DNA of 64,000 nucleotides from Epiperipatus broadwayi (taxonomy: Eukaryota; Onychophora; Udeonychophora; Euonychophora; Peripatidae): positions 372,001-436,000 of the forward strand of contig JAQFVV010012395.1 in assembly GCA_028023455.1 (NCBI GenBank). Reading direction: 5' to 3'. The notes beneath the pieces are model-generated. The model was not told the DNA's origin, did not search any database, and saw only the letters and a program-made list of their open reading frames with translations. Numbering within the stretch: the first letter of the stretch is position 1; the number at the start of each line of letters is the position of its first letter. Shown here piece by piece: positions 31,658-43,297 of the stretch. The translations under genes were made by a program, and so were the position numbers.

Positions 31658-34254
31658 TGTAACCAGTTGGCTATATAGCTGCACTAAAAATAATTAGATA
31701 GTTGACAGCATGTTCCTCAGGTTTAAGTATGGAATTATTTAATTAATGGGGAAAATATTTAATTTTCTCGTGCGTTTTTTTTATAATAATAATGGGTCTT
31801 CAATTAACTAAATATTTTAAGTCCCAAAAATGATAGTATGAGAATTCGCAACCATTAAATTTGTTAAATAATAATATGATGTTAATATGTAAATATTTTA
31901 ATAAGTTATAAATGAATGTAGAATGGAGAGAAAATTGTAAAAAAATGTAAAGTTTTTTAACTCTCTCTTCAATAATTATAATTAATTATTAGTTTTAATT
32001 TGAACTATGAAAATGCACTAAGAGAAAAAAATAATTTTCTCTTTTTCTGTAAATTATTTAATAGATATTAATTGTAACTTTAAAAAAGTTTTATTTTTAA
32101 TATATTTTAAAAAAAAAACAAGACATTAATACTTTTGGTAAATTTATTTTAAATTAAGAGTTTTTTTTCCTTTTTTATTCAATGCAAAAAATCAAATCAG
32201 TGCAATTAACTGATTGTCTTGTTTTTTTTTTGGCAAGAATTTTTTTTAAATTAGAAAGTAATGCCAAGAGTTTTATGATGTTAATTTAAGTTTTTGATTT
32301 GTTTTTCAATGTCTATGATTAAGGGGGGAAATAGCTGAACAATTGTATTTATAAAAAATTATCTAATTGGCTGTTATAAAAACTACCATGTTGGAAAGAG
32401 ATTGTGATCGATTTGTAGGCAACATTGTTCTACAAAAATGTGGTATGAATTAGTCAGACACCCAAGTATCTGATAAGTAGATATTTCTAACTTAGCTGGT
32501 GAAGAGAGAACAGTCAAGTTTTAATCCGACTGCTGAAAAAGAGGATTTTTTTTTCTAACGTAGCCATTGAAGAGAGAGCAGGCAAGTCTTAATCTAGCTG
32601 ATAAAGAAAAAAAGCAAGTCTTGACCAAGCTGTTGCATAATACAGCAGGAATCTTACATAGAATAGCAGAAGTTTTAATCAAGCTTTTGGCATAATATGA
32701 GTTTAGTCATGAAAATGGTTTTTTACGATGAAAACCATGTGCTAAATTCAGCTAATAGCTAGACATCATCTTCCTCCATGTAACCTGCCTTCACTTGAAT
32801 AAAAATATGAGAAGTTACCCCTTCAGTAATTTACAACCAAGAACACGAGTCTCTCTGTCTTAATCTCACCTAGAAAATTTATCAAGAGAAAATGGATAAA
32901 CTTTTGCTATTGTTAACCTGGAAATGAAATACTGCATATCAGAAAAAGGACAAATTAATTATATTCATATGTAGAAGCTTCAAGAAGAAAACTCAACTGG
33001 AAATTATCATTGGGAAGAAGGATTCCACAGAAAAAAAGTATAACCATAGTTAAAGGTTTTTTTTGTGTGTGTGCATACTGAATTTTTATGAATATTAAAA
33101 AAAATTTTTTTATATAAAAGTAATAATTTTTTTTTGTAAGAATTGATAATTTTAAAGTTTCATTAAATTATTGTTTTTAAATTTAAAAAATTTTTTTTTT
33201 TAAACTTGATTTTTTTGTGTGTGAAACATTGTTTCCCCCCTCCTAAAAACTTAACAAAAGGTTAATTAAGCTAAATTAAAGATTGTTATCTTTGATTGTG
33301 AAAATGTTTTTCCAATTCTTGGTTATTTTAAAAAAATAATTTAATTAATTAAAAGTTAATTATAATTTTTATGAAAATATCTTTTTTGATGAAATGAATG
33401 TTTAACATTTCATACTATCATGTCATTTTTTTTGGTTATTGTTAATCAGTTAGTTATTAAATAATTGTTTTAAAATATATATTTAGTCTTTATTCTTTCC
33501 AATTCCTGTTTCATAAAACTATTTCATGACAGCTTAGTGTTCTAGGATTTTTTAAAAAATGATCCCTATAAAACTGTTTACTTATAGTAGGATAAACCTA
33601 GGAATTTTTTGAAGAGATTTATAATGAGCTGCTTTATTTATCTCTTGCTCACAGTAATAGTTTATAGAGTTCTTGCTTCCTGAGCTAGATTTGTGCATAT
33701 CAGTTATATGGAGTAGGGGTTTATGTTTAGTGTTATGGACTTCCCGATGATGTTCCTGGTTGGCATAAAAGATATATCCTTTAAAGTCCATACACTACAT
33801 CTCATTTATTATTTTTTTAGAAATTTAGTTTATAGTTGGCCAGTACATTAATTGTACTAAGTAGCCAGAGCATTAATGATGATTAGGATATTTTTAATAT
33901 CTCAGAATTATTTAACTTATTGTTATAGTTTGATGGTGTAGCACCTAAATATGTGCATCCAGGTAAATTGTTTGTATTCCTACCCTAGATTTGGCAGTGC
34001 TTAAATAATTAGCCTGGTCTATAATGGATCCCTTTCAAACCTAGTCACAAGATTGACTGTTGATTTATTTTTATTGTTGATCATTCATGGTGATGAATGA
34101 TTATTACTTTTGTGTAGTGCTGGTAAACTTATAGTTAGTTCTGTGCTGATCTCACATGCTCTGTTCTTTTATATTTAATTTTATATTTTGTTTATTTGGG
34201 GATAATGATGGTTTTCCAGCTCATAATTCAGCACTAATGTGGTGTACAGTTACA
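31658..34254 (+). mobile_element. Long TGTAAC...GTTACA element, copy A
   Basis: It begins TGTAACCAGTTGG and can be followed in register with the copy at 56267. The clearest matches are a GAAGAGAGAACAGTC tandem region (about 32500-32620) and the last ~600 bases: CTGAGCTAGATTTG, CCTTTAAAGTCCAT, GGCCAGTACATTAA, TTAGCCTGGTCTA and CACAAGATTGACTGTTGATT. The right end is taken at CAGTTACA (34254) but is uncertain, and no target duplication is visible. No protein is encoded. It may be a solo long terminal repeat or a Ginger-like DNA element. Confidence 0.5.
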
Positions 34255-34540
34255 ATTGTTTGTGTTGCTTATGAAACTCAATCCAAATATTATGCTATCA
34301 CCATTATGCTATTAATATCCACAACCCTGAGAAATTATACAATCCGCTGGGGGTACATGCAGGGCAGGCAGTAATAATTTATTAATAAAGATATAATTTA
34401 AAAATATCTGTAAAATTATTAAGATAGGAATAATGCTTTATGATTTTGCAAGCTTTTCTAATATTAATGGATTAGCATTACTACAAAAAAGAACAGTTGA
34501 TCTAATAGAAGAAAAATATATCATTAAAGAAAAAAAGTGT
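34255..34540. other. Spacer, nothing recognised
   Basis: Short A+T-rich gap with no feature recognised. Confidence 0.4.
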
Positions 34541-34700
34541 ATATTAATAGTATAATGGATGTTAATAGCATACTACTGAAACTGTAAGATTCAAGTTCGA
34601 ATCTTAGTTTCACCTCAGTCATATTTGTTCTATTGTCTTCTACCCACTCCTCCATCCCATCTAAATTTAAATCCTCAATATTGGACTGTGTGCGTATAAT
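34541..34700 (+). repeat. tRNA-like sequence / SINE head
   Basis: Box A TAGTATAATGG (34548-34558) fits TRGYNNARNNG exactly, and box B GTTCGAATC (34595-34603) fits GWTCRANNC exactly, 47 bp apart. The acceptor stem does not close (ATATTAA against TTTCACC), so it is a tRNA pseudogene or SINE head rather than a working tRNA. A pyrimidine-rich tail follows. Confidence 0.55.
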
Positions 34701-34879
34701 AATATTAATTATATATATATATATAAGATTGTTAAATATGCCTCATGCACACACACTCCAATATGAGATATAACGCACTGAAAATAATTTATTAAATTTA
34801 GAATATTTAATATTTTGCGTTAATTATTATTTAGGTCAAAGTTATAAAACATTTTAATTTATAAAATCTAAAAGTTTTT

Positions 34880-37230
34880 AACCTTTTTAAATGTTTAAAA
34901 ATAGAAATTCCCCTGCTAAGTAAAATTGCAAGTCATAGTGGGTGGGGAGAGACAATAGAATACTGAGAAATATTCCTGAAAGCTTCTTATTAGTTTTAAA
35001 GAAACATCTGTAGTATAATGAGGTCATAGGTGAAATATGCAATAAAGTAAAGCAAAATATTCGGATTGAAATGACAAATGGAACATGTATTCTTAATGCA
35101 CTATTTTACCTGCGGATATTTAAGAGGACCAAAAAGGCGAACAAATACGTAATGTCAGATGGATCTGAAAGATAAAGAGCAAGGGAAACAAAAGGTATAT
35201 AAAGTCTTGTTCAAAGTAAAATGGAGCTCTATCTATCTGAATCTCAATCTGGTTTGTCTGTGATTTGCCTTCTGTTTTTTTTCGTACGTCAAATTATTCA
35301 AGTATGCTATTTACATATAATATTGCAATGCCCGAGTAGTCGGCTTGTGCTATTCTCTTCTGGAGGATGGGAGATTCACTGGATCCCTTACTTGCTTTTA
35401 AAATGACCTGAAATTGTCTGTTGTAATGCTTATACTGATGCCTAATCAACTACTACTTATAATCATGATCACTAAATGAACTGTTAAGGAAAAACTACTG
35501 CGCCATACTTCATGAACAAGAGGATCACTCAGAAACATGCACGTCCTGCTTAAATCAAAGGTAACCGGTACCCAAAATCTTTAAGAACTTTCACGCTCTT
35601 TTTATTCAAAACTAGAACTCTTATCTCTAATCTGTAATATTTTATTCATAATGTCTACTCATGTAAATCTTATTTAAAACCACTAAACTTCTTTAAAATC
35701 TGTAACCTTTAAATGTTTAATTACTATACAATCTTTCCTTTTTGGGGGGTATCCAGTTCTATTCATTTATTTATTGACATAATGAATTTCATGCCTCAGT
35801 AATTTCCAACCTAGCCTTTTTATTAAAGTTAGCCTTCGCCAAAATGCACAGAGTCATTAGATAATATTTATAGTAAACTCGTCTTATGTTGATAAAGCGG
35901 CTAGCTCGGGAATTATCTATCTTTATATTTTATAAATTATTTATCGGATGCGTCTCATTTTATATTAATATGCTTCCTAGTATTGTTTTATATTTTAAAT
36001 GAATTATCTTAGCTTCAGAGACGCATCTGACTTTCATGATTAGCTATGAGTGTGGGTGTGCCATAATTTGTGCCTACGGATATTTTAATTTAACAATAGA
36101 AATATGATAGAATTATAATCTTTACCTTTTATTATTAGTATCGATTGGTATCCATTGAATTTAATTTTATAATCAAACCAATCTCATGTTATTGGAGGGC
36201 TTGTAAGTTAATCACTTATAAATGTGGGACTTGGGAGTGAGTCATCATTTATTAGTAATTAAGTATATAAATCATGTCCTATTATCAAACGATAGGTGTT
36301 ACTGTTGAGCGATGCCAAAGTTTTTCTCTTGTTTAAAGCCAGGGAAGTCACTGGATATCTATGTTAAAGGTATCATTCCGCTCCATAAAGAAGGGTACAG
36401 TTCAAAGTGCTCATGCGGTTGGGTAGTAACAGTGGCAGAAGTTCCCATACACCCGGACTTACGATTATGACCGGTCTCGTAGGATCTCCGACAGAAAGCT
36501 CACCCACAAGTTTATATTTCCCTCCTGGCTTGCATCTCAAAGTTTGCTCCGTTATTATTCTATGGCATCTCTATCAATATCACCTCTCGCCCAGTTAATT
36601 ATTCCTTTAATCTCTGCTTATGATTTCACTTCCTAAGCCTCCCACGTTATCTGCCCTCCAATAACAGGTCCTCTTTTAGAAATAATCATGTAAATAAAAC
36701 TTTATATATAATCTATTGTTGGGATGAGTAAATTCGCAGCTGAATATCTCGTTCGAGGTTTGCCTTACACGATAGCTAATGTACTTAGTCTGGGGCATGA
36801 AATAAGGGCTCGCTACCATTAAATACCCAAAGGGATAGGTGGAATGATTAATGCTTTAATAATGTAAACTCATGCCATATTAGGAGTATTGACTAAGATC
36901 AAACTCCAAGCTTGTAATTAGATTTATATTAATATTAAATATAGTTTTAATTATATCCATGTCTTCATGTCTATTTCCTTAATGCCCTATAGCCATAGGG
37001 TCTTATGTCGAAATAAATTTACGTCATTCATTATATTAGTAATAAAATTAGTTGTAATAGAATTAGAGTCTCTTGCATCTCCCTGACCCCTGTGATCCCA
37101 TAATGTTGTGTAGTCAATCTACTAGATTAAAACTCTGCATTTCAGGCTCTGAACCCACCTGTAGTGCTGCTCTTCGACTGTAGTGGAGGGAAGATGCAAC
37201 TGGTCAATGAGATATACGAATTCTGATTGT
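34880..37230. repeat. Foldback-rich block of unusual composition
   Basis: The block is clearly less A+T-rich than its flanks and holds three inverted pairs. GGATGCGTCTC/GAGACGCATC lie at about 35946 and 36020. GTTATTGGAGGGC (36189) pairs with GCCCTCCAATAAC (36653), with partial pairing continuing inwards for ~60 bp. TTGCATCTCCCT (37075) pairs with AGGGAAGATGCAA (37188). Open frames at 35221-35406 and 36407-36598 have no recognisable domain. Family unknown; I see several nested foldback elements or one structured element. Confidence 0.4.
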
Positions 37231-39457
37231 TACTATATTTAGATTGAGTTTAATAAGCAACATAAGCTAAGTGGATTAATAAAAAAAAATTATATTGATA
37301 AAATATTATTGAGTGAAAAGTTGAAAAAAGTTAAAACAACGATTTTCTGCAAATATTGTTCTTTTCCTATATTTATGAATGAGTTCTCATTAGTTTTTTC
37401 AACGGTGGTAGTTATCCTCCTGATGCATTGGTAATGTTACAGTATTCAGTGGAATTGGTAACATTAGTAGCTCTGGGTTTTATGGCACAGTCCATTTCTT
37501 TTCTCACAGCACGATTAATGCAGGCAATGGCTGGTTTTAACAAACTTCCATATTAGTCTTTAGCTCTGATTACTTCCCTCCAGATATTTTGATTGGTGTG
37601 GTTGTTGATTTCTAGCCACACATACTAGATGGTTTTCTGCTATCAAATGTCATGGTTGCTGTGTTAGATTTTAGTATTGGAAAAATATATTTGATATCAG
37701 CAAACTACAGCAATCAAGAGGAAAACTTTTAACTAGCAGGTTCTCTTTTCTGTATAGGATCACTGCAACATTGTTCTATAAGTTGAGTCTTCAAATAGAC
37801 GAATAGATTGCCCTAGTTGTTTCTTTCTGATCTATTTTTATCCCACTTGCTGTTGTTCACACTTATTGCTGGACTCTGGATATTTTTTAAGTAACAGGTT
37901 TATCAAAAGCTAGTTACAAGATTTGGCATTTATTTCTTTACAACAATATGTTTTTTATAAACATTTTCTTTATTTCTTTTACAACATGTGGAAGCAAATA
38001 ATTTTACAGATATTTTTAAAGTACATCTTTATGTTATAATTAAGTGAACAAAAGAAAAAGAAATAGTTTTTCTCTATTTATATTAGTGATAGGAAGAAAG
38101 AAAAGAATCATTACCAACTTAAAAATTGATTGATATATTTTTTTTTTAATTAACCAATACTTTTAAATAACAAATTTAGATTTGCCATTAAATTTATTTT
38201 AAGAATTGGCAAATTTTTTATTTAAAATTTCATATAGGTGGTTGATCATAAAGGGGCACAAAATACTATAAATTTTTTTATGCTGCACAATTCAATTTTT
38301 GTACACATCAAAACCTTTTTTTTCTTCCTTTAAAGCACAACTAATTTATTGTTTTTTACTTATTACAAAGTAACTTTCCATTATAAAATAGTTAACAATA
38401 TGATTACATGTATAAATTTTTTTTTTTTAATTCTTCAAACCTATGCACTAAAGTAACACATGTGTTAGATCTAATAACATGCACATATGCTTACGGCAAT
38501 TTATACTTTATTACTCAACTTATACGTTTTATTAAACAATTTTTTTTTTATGCAGCTTTGTAATATAACTAATCTGAGTTGCTATTCAGATTTGTTTTAA
38601 TTACAGTATATTTGATAAATTTTGTGTCATATAAACTTGTAAAAGTGATATTTTGAAGAAATATTATGGTTATAAGATTAATGATGCATGTAGTATTGTA
38701 AGAAATATATATATTTAATTTATAGTGATGGTATTATTTAACTGATATAGCCATGAGATAACTAGTCAAATCTGGTTGAAAAGAGTTAGTTATTCTATGT
38801 ATAAAAATGAAAAATAGAACAATATATTTAAAAAGTTTAGTATATTTTAGTTTTGTCACTTAAAATACTTATCAACTTACTAGTGCTGTCAAAGTGCTCC
38901 CTGAATTCTTCACATGCCAATCTGGAAGAAGAAAAAGATTTTTATTTAGCAGCAATCAGATATATATGAAATACAGAGACCTAATGGTTTTTACAAAGTC
39001 TATAAAAGCTCAGTTAGCTGTCTTTATATGCCAGGGATGTAATGTTTACAAGAGGAAAGCTGTATTCAACTAACCAAGATAAAAAAAAATATTTAAAATC
39101 TGCAAAATGCTTCAATATCACTGTGCGTTATAAAAGCCACAATTTGAAACAAATATTGAATTTTAAATTGTGGCAATCTTAAGTGCCTTATTCTAGTGGG
39201 GGGGGGGGCAAAATCAGAATTGCCCGCTGAATCAGATAATTAATATTAGCAAGCAGTCCCACAAACATTTCTTGGTGAAGTGAATCCTTAAGAGCAATGA
39301 AGAAAGAGAGAAAAGATTATATATTTGATTCTTGAACAATATTATGCATTTTTATCATGAATAAATATTTTTTTCTTTCTTAAAAAATGGAAAATTAATA
39401 TATCTAAAAAAATACTGTATATAATTTATTTTTATGGATATTTTATTACTGTTATAC
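37231..39457. other. A+T-rich spacer, nothing recognised
   Basis: No gene or bounded repeat was recognised; a short G-run lies at 39199. Confidence 0.45.
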
Positions 39458-39577
39458 ATAGTTTGATATAAACATTACAAGCATAAAGCTAAAAATTAGT
39501 CAATATTTAATTAAAATTACCCCAAATCCAAAATTCAACCAGACCAACAAAAAAATAATATTACAACACAACCAAAG

Positions 39578-39606
39578 GTTTCACTGCTACAAGCAGACTT
39601 CTCATG
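39578..39606 (-). ncRNA. Degenerate hammerhead-like motif after PLE nuclease, left copy
   Basis: Minus strand: ATGAGAAG, helix II CTGC/GCAG with a five-base loop, then TGAAAC. It has the layout of the CTGANGA...GAAAC motifs elsewhere in the window but lacks one core base in the first box. It lies ~40 bp 3' of the nuclease stop codon. Confidence 0.35.
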
Positions 39607-39643
39607 TGTAAAGAACTACAAAAACTACACAATATATATAATA

Positions 39644-39960
39644 TTAAACATTACCCATAAATCCATTCACTTTCCATCCACCCATAATATTAAAAGAACT
39701 CTTAAATAAGTTAATTGCTTCAGAATAATAAATTTTCAATAATAAAGATTCTTTAATTCTTCTTTTGATTTCATTTCTCTCAAAGAAGACAACCTTAGCT
39801 TCATCAAAATTAATAGTGTGGCCTGTATCTTTTTCATGGACATACAAAGCAGAACTAAGATATCTATTTTTAACTCTACTTTTATGAACCTTTATTCTTT
39901 CATTTAAACTCAAACTACTTTGACCTATGTAGACCTTCTCACAAAATGGAAATAAGAAAA
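39644..39960 (-). pseudogene. PLE GIY-YIG endonuclease, left (minus) copy
   Basis: On the minus strand the frame reads CEKVYIGQSSLSLNERIKVH, then KSRVKNRYLSSALYVHEKDT, GHTINFDEAKVVF and KRRIKESLLLKIYY before ending VNGFMGNV. This is the GIY-YIG nuclease domain that closes PLE proteins: the (V)YIG core, the conserved arginine in NERIKVH, the H-x-x-x-[TS]GH motif and the ER-x-x-[KR]-R-x-x-x-E motif. No stop interrupts it, but reverse transcriptase is missing, so it is a truncated copy. Nicking of DNA during insertion is the family's known role. Confidence 0.75.
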
Positions 39961-40368
39961 TTGCTTGGAAAAGGGGTGTTACATTGAATAATTTATTAAA
40001 TAATACAAAGGAAATTTTTGATGGAAAGACTATTCCTGGTGGTGTAGTATATTTTATCCCTTGTTTATTTGTAAGAAGGTCTACATAGGTCAGAGTAGTT
40101 TGAGTTTAAATGAAAGAATAAAGGTTCATAAAAGTAGAGTTAAAAATAGATATCTTAGTTCTGTTTTGTATGTCCATGAAAAAGATACAGGCCACACTAT
40201 TAATTTTGATGAAGCTAAGGTTGTCTTCTTTGAGAGAAATGAAATCAAAAGAAGAATTAAAGAATCTTTATTATTGAAAATTTATTATTCTGAAGCAATT
40301 AACTTATTTAAGAGTTCTTTTAATATTAAGGGTGGATGGGAAGTGAATGGATTTGTGGGTAATGTTTA
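39951..40368 (+). pseudogene. PLE GIY-YIG endonuclease, right (plus) copy
   Basis: The copy extends further upstream than its partner: AWKRGVTLNNLLNNTKEIFD and GKTIPGGVVYFIPCLF, the segment linking polymerase to nuclease in PLEs. A one-base deletion near 40070 then shifts the frame before KKVYIGQSS. The nuclease proper (to 40368) is open and differs from the left copy at only a few residues (for example NIKGGWEVNGFVGNV). Truncated and frameshifted, so not functional. Confidence 0.72.
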
Positions 40369-40406
40369 ATATTATATATATTATGTAGTTTTTGTAGTTC
40401 TTTACA

Positions 40407-40435
40407 CTTGAGAAGTCTGCTTGTAGCAGTGAAAC
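40407..40435 (+). ncRNA. Degenerate hammerhead-like motif after PLE nuclease, right copy
   Basis: CTTGAGAAG, helix II CTGC (40417-40420) with GCAG (40425-40428), then GAAAC at 40431-40435. It is the same position relative to the coding end as in the left copy. The first box is CUUGA-GA rather than CUGANGA. Confidence 0.35.
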
Positions 40436-40530
40436 CTTTGGTTGTGTTTTAATATTATTTTTTTGCTGGTCTGGTTGAATTTTGGATTTGGGGTAATTTT
40501 AATTATAGTTTGGTATATACGTATCAAGCA

Positions 40531-40853
40531 CAGTATCTAAATTGTACTTTTAAATGTTATTACTAGGAAAAGTATGTATGGAATTACTGTAATGAAGCTT
40601 TAGATCTTGATTGAAATATTCAAATGAAGGAAATTTACAATTTTAAAATTGACTTGGTCAAAAATATGAATGTTCCTAAGGTGATATAATTATGTTTGAA
40701 ATTAATTGAATGAGTTAAAATATTTTTTAAAAAAGCTGAAAAATAGTTTGATGTTCTTTTAATGCCATTAATAAACAAGGGGCTAATTACATTTTTAAAG
40801 TTAAGAATTATTAATTTAATCAACTTATATAAGGTAATCAAATTTAGAATTAT
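40531..40853. other. A+T-rich spacer
   Basis: Nothing recognised. Confidence 0.4.
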
Positions 40854-40916
40854 TGATTAGAATATTAAAACAGCATAAGAAATGGTGATCATGTGATGTT
40901 TAGTGATTGAAATATT
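40854..40916. mobile_element. 37-bp minimal foldback-family insertion with 13-bp TSD
   Basis: The insert (40867-40903) is AAAACAG joined to CATAAGAAATGGTGATCATG and TGATGTTTAG: only the two ends of the hammerhead family. Flanks TGATTAGAATATT (40854-40866) and TGATTGAAATATT (40904-40916) agree at 11 of 13. Confidence 0.6.
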
Positions 40917-42950
40917 CTAAGAATATTATGTCTTGCGCAAACTACATTCCTATGTATGTGTAGGTGTGCAAATATATTATGCTTAATCTATTAAATGAAT
41001 TTTTTTTTTATTGCATAACTGCTTGTATAAACTATTGTGCTATGTACAAATGATTGGAATTGGGAAAGTTTCAATATTTGTATACACATTTCATACATAC
41101 ATTAATGAAATATTAAAATATATCTGCATATTTGAGTGGTTATTTTTCATGGGATATAATTGCAAATAAGAAATAACATAGTTATGGATTTTATTAATAA
41201 TGTTTATAATTGTAAAGAAATAGTAGTTTAATATGCCATCATTAAAGAAAGAAAATTGTTAATTGAAAAAATGAGGTGTTAATACTGTATCAAATTATAC
41301 ATATATATCTTGAAATAAATATTGAATTTAAAAATATTTGTAAAATAGTGTCAGAATTGATTGGTTCTAAAATTCAATCATTTATCTGGAGGTGAATCAT
41401 TTGAATACCACATAAAGTTTTAAATGAATTATAGAATTGATATAGAAATTGGGAATCCTATTTTTGATTATTGTTGCATTCTAGAAGTATCATTTATGGA
41501 ATAAAATTACCAGAGTATCTCATAACAGCATTTAATATGAATTAGACTTAGAATAAATGTTGATAAAATTTGAGTAGATATTGGAATTAGATATGAATAA
41601 GAGGTATTTGGTCAAATATAGAAACTTTTGTGTAACATTTAAAGAAGAAATATATTACATTTGGGAGAATGAATAAATATAATCAATTATATGTAGTTTA
41701 TTAGATATTTAAAAGAGACTGAATGTGAAATAAATGAGAAAAGCAAACAAGAATTTGAAAAATGAAAATATTTATAGTTTATAATCAAGATTTGGGAAGA
41801 AATGAAATAACAGTGATATTGAAATATAATGCTTATAATCTTACACATATTTTTAGTATGTATATTTTGTCATCAATAATTTTTTTTTTTTTTTCAGTTT
41901 TAAATAATCTTTTTGTTATAATAGCAATATGAATAAAATTTTTAAAAATATATACCTATAGAAAAATATTGATGTTATAAAAAGACCAGAATGGCAAAAA
42001 AAGATTTGGAAACTGCTATAGTGGAAGAATGATAAGCAACTGAGAAAAGACAATCAATTTATCAGATTAAATTTGGGGAGTGGGGATAATGGTAGTGGAA
42101 CTTATTAACTTGATTGTGAAAAGCAAAATTTAATAAATGAAAAGAGTTTAAGAAATTATTGGACATAGATATTCACATGGGTTAGCAAGGCTGAATGATC
42201 TAGAGTGATTCTCAACCTATGGTAAAACATGATAACTTACAGGTAGGAAGATAACTTTTTTTGAAAAATTATATTTAAACAAGTCAAATAATGTAAAACT
42301 GGTATTTAAAAAAAAGGAATTAAAACTGCCATTTATTGACTACCGCCTTGGTCAGCTCATTGTTATAGACAAAAATGTTGAGATCTATTACAGTCTAGGT
42401 TGTACATCATTTTAGCACCATACTGCACAATTAACAGAATGATTGTTTTTATATTGTTCTTATAGGCCAGTTTGGAATTTGCTATAATGAGAATTGGTGC
42501 AAATGCTCAGGAAATCCTAGTAGTATTAATAATAGATATTTTGTTTTTAAATTAAATATTTAACTTTTATTATGATAATTATATTTTGGTTAATTAAAAA
42601 CTAAAATAAATATTCTTTATTTGCCAGTCTATTTTTTTATTTTGATGACTAACATTTTTTATTAAGGGTAGTGATACAGCAATTTTTGATATTCTTCAGA
42701 TGGTATGCAGAATCCAAAAGGTTGAGTGCCTCTGATGTAGAGATATTGATTAATGGAGTTTTGCAAGCACTTACATCTTGAATACTGCTTATGCATGTTA
42801 ATATTGAAGTAGTCTAGAATCCTCAAAATTCATAGTTGTTTTAATCAAAGTTAAGTTCAAATCCTGAAACCTTTGTGGAACATAATTTGGATACCATTAG
42901 GAAAATATATTTAAAATATTATGCAGTAAAAAAAATAGTGATTTGGGTAA
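40917..42950. other. A+T-rich spacer, nothing recognised
   Basis: No gene or bounded element was recognised. Confidence 0.5.
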
Positions 42951-43297
42951 TGTTATATGATTATCACAGAAGCAAAATTCTCCATACAGTAGTGCCACTC
43001 ATTGCAAGCCAGAGTAATCAATGGATGCAGGAAGGTTTGTGCATAATATTCCTATCTAGTGCCTACTCATCCAATATCCCCAGACTAGTTTCTAGCTTGT
43101 GGCTTTCATCAATGAGGAGCCTTGGATCTGAGAGCAAGCTAGAAACTAGTCTGGGAATATTGAATGAGAAGGCACTAGATAGAGATTTTGTGCACAAACC
43201 TTCCTGCATCCATTGATTACTCTGGCTTGCACTGAATAGTGCTACTGTACGGAGAGTTTTTAAGTAAGCATTGATCATGTGATGTTATATGATTATC
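42951..43297. mobile_element. Hammerhead foldback element with perfect 15-bp flanking repeat
   Basis: TGTTATATGATTATC occurs at 42951-42965 and 43283-43297. Two 126-base arms (42974-43099 and 43135-43260) pair closely around a 35-base loop, and the right side ends with the family motif TTGATCATGTGATG. The outer arm sequence (TCTCCATACAGTAGTGCCAC) is shared with the single-arm copy at 14716 but differs from the 14260 and 18979 copies, so at least two subfamilies exist. The right arm lost its CTGATGA box. Confidence 0.8.
43077..43118 (-). ncRNA. Hammerhead-like core with covarying helix II, C3 mutated
   Basis: Minus strand: helix I TCCTCA (43118-43113) with TGGGGA (43082-43077). The first box is TTGATGA (43112-43106). 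Helix II is AGC/GCT where the 14481 copy has GGC/GCC, a compensatory pair of changes. GAAAC-TA-GTC is intact. The C-to-T at the first core base should abolish activity. Confidence 0.55.

Larger units (their letters stand above)
39458..40530. mobile_element. Inverted pair of Penelope-like element 3' ends
   Basis: Two ~425-bp arms (39518-39942 and 40071-40505) are highly similar inverted copies, each with the PLE endonuclease frame and the 3' untranslated end. A spacer of ~128 bp carries further PLE coding sequence attached to the right copy. Outside the arms, ATAGTTTGATATAAACATTA... (39458-39483) and ATAGTTTGGTATATACGTAT... (40505-40530) agree at about 21 of 26 positions, a possible long target duplication. 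Head-to-head partial copies are known for PLEs. The short divergence suggests one of the younger insertions here. Confidence 0.65.

Noticed and set aside
34541-34612. Functional tRNA gene
   Set aside because: Boxes A and B are perfect but the acceptor stem does not pair.
36407-36598. 63-codon frame in a less A+T-rich block
   Set aside because: It lies within an inverted-repeat structure and shows no recognisable protein.
36720-37100. Possible nuclear copy of mitochondrial DNA suggested by composition
   Set aside because: No mitochondrial gene, rRNA or tRNA motif could be read.
42875-43278. Open frames on both strands at the 42966 element
   Set aside because: They are mirror-image products of the inverted arms; the same peptide appears on both strands.
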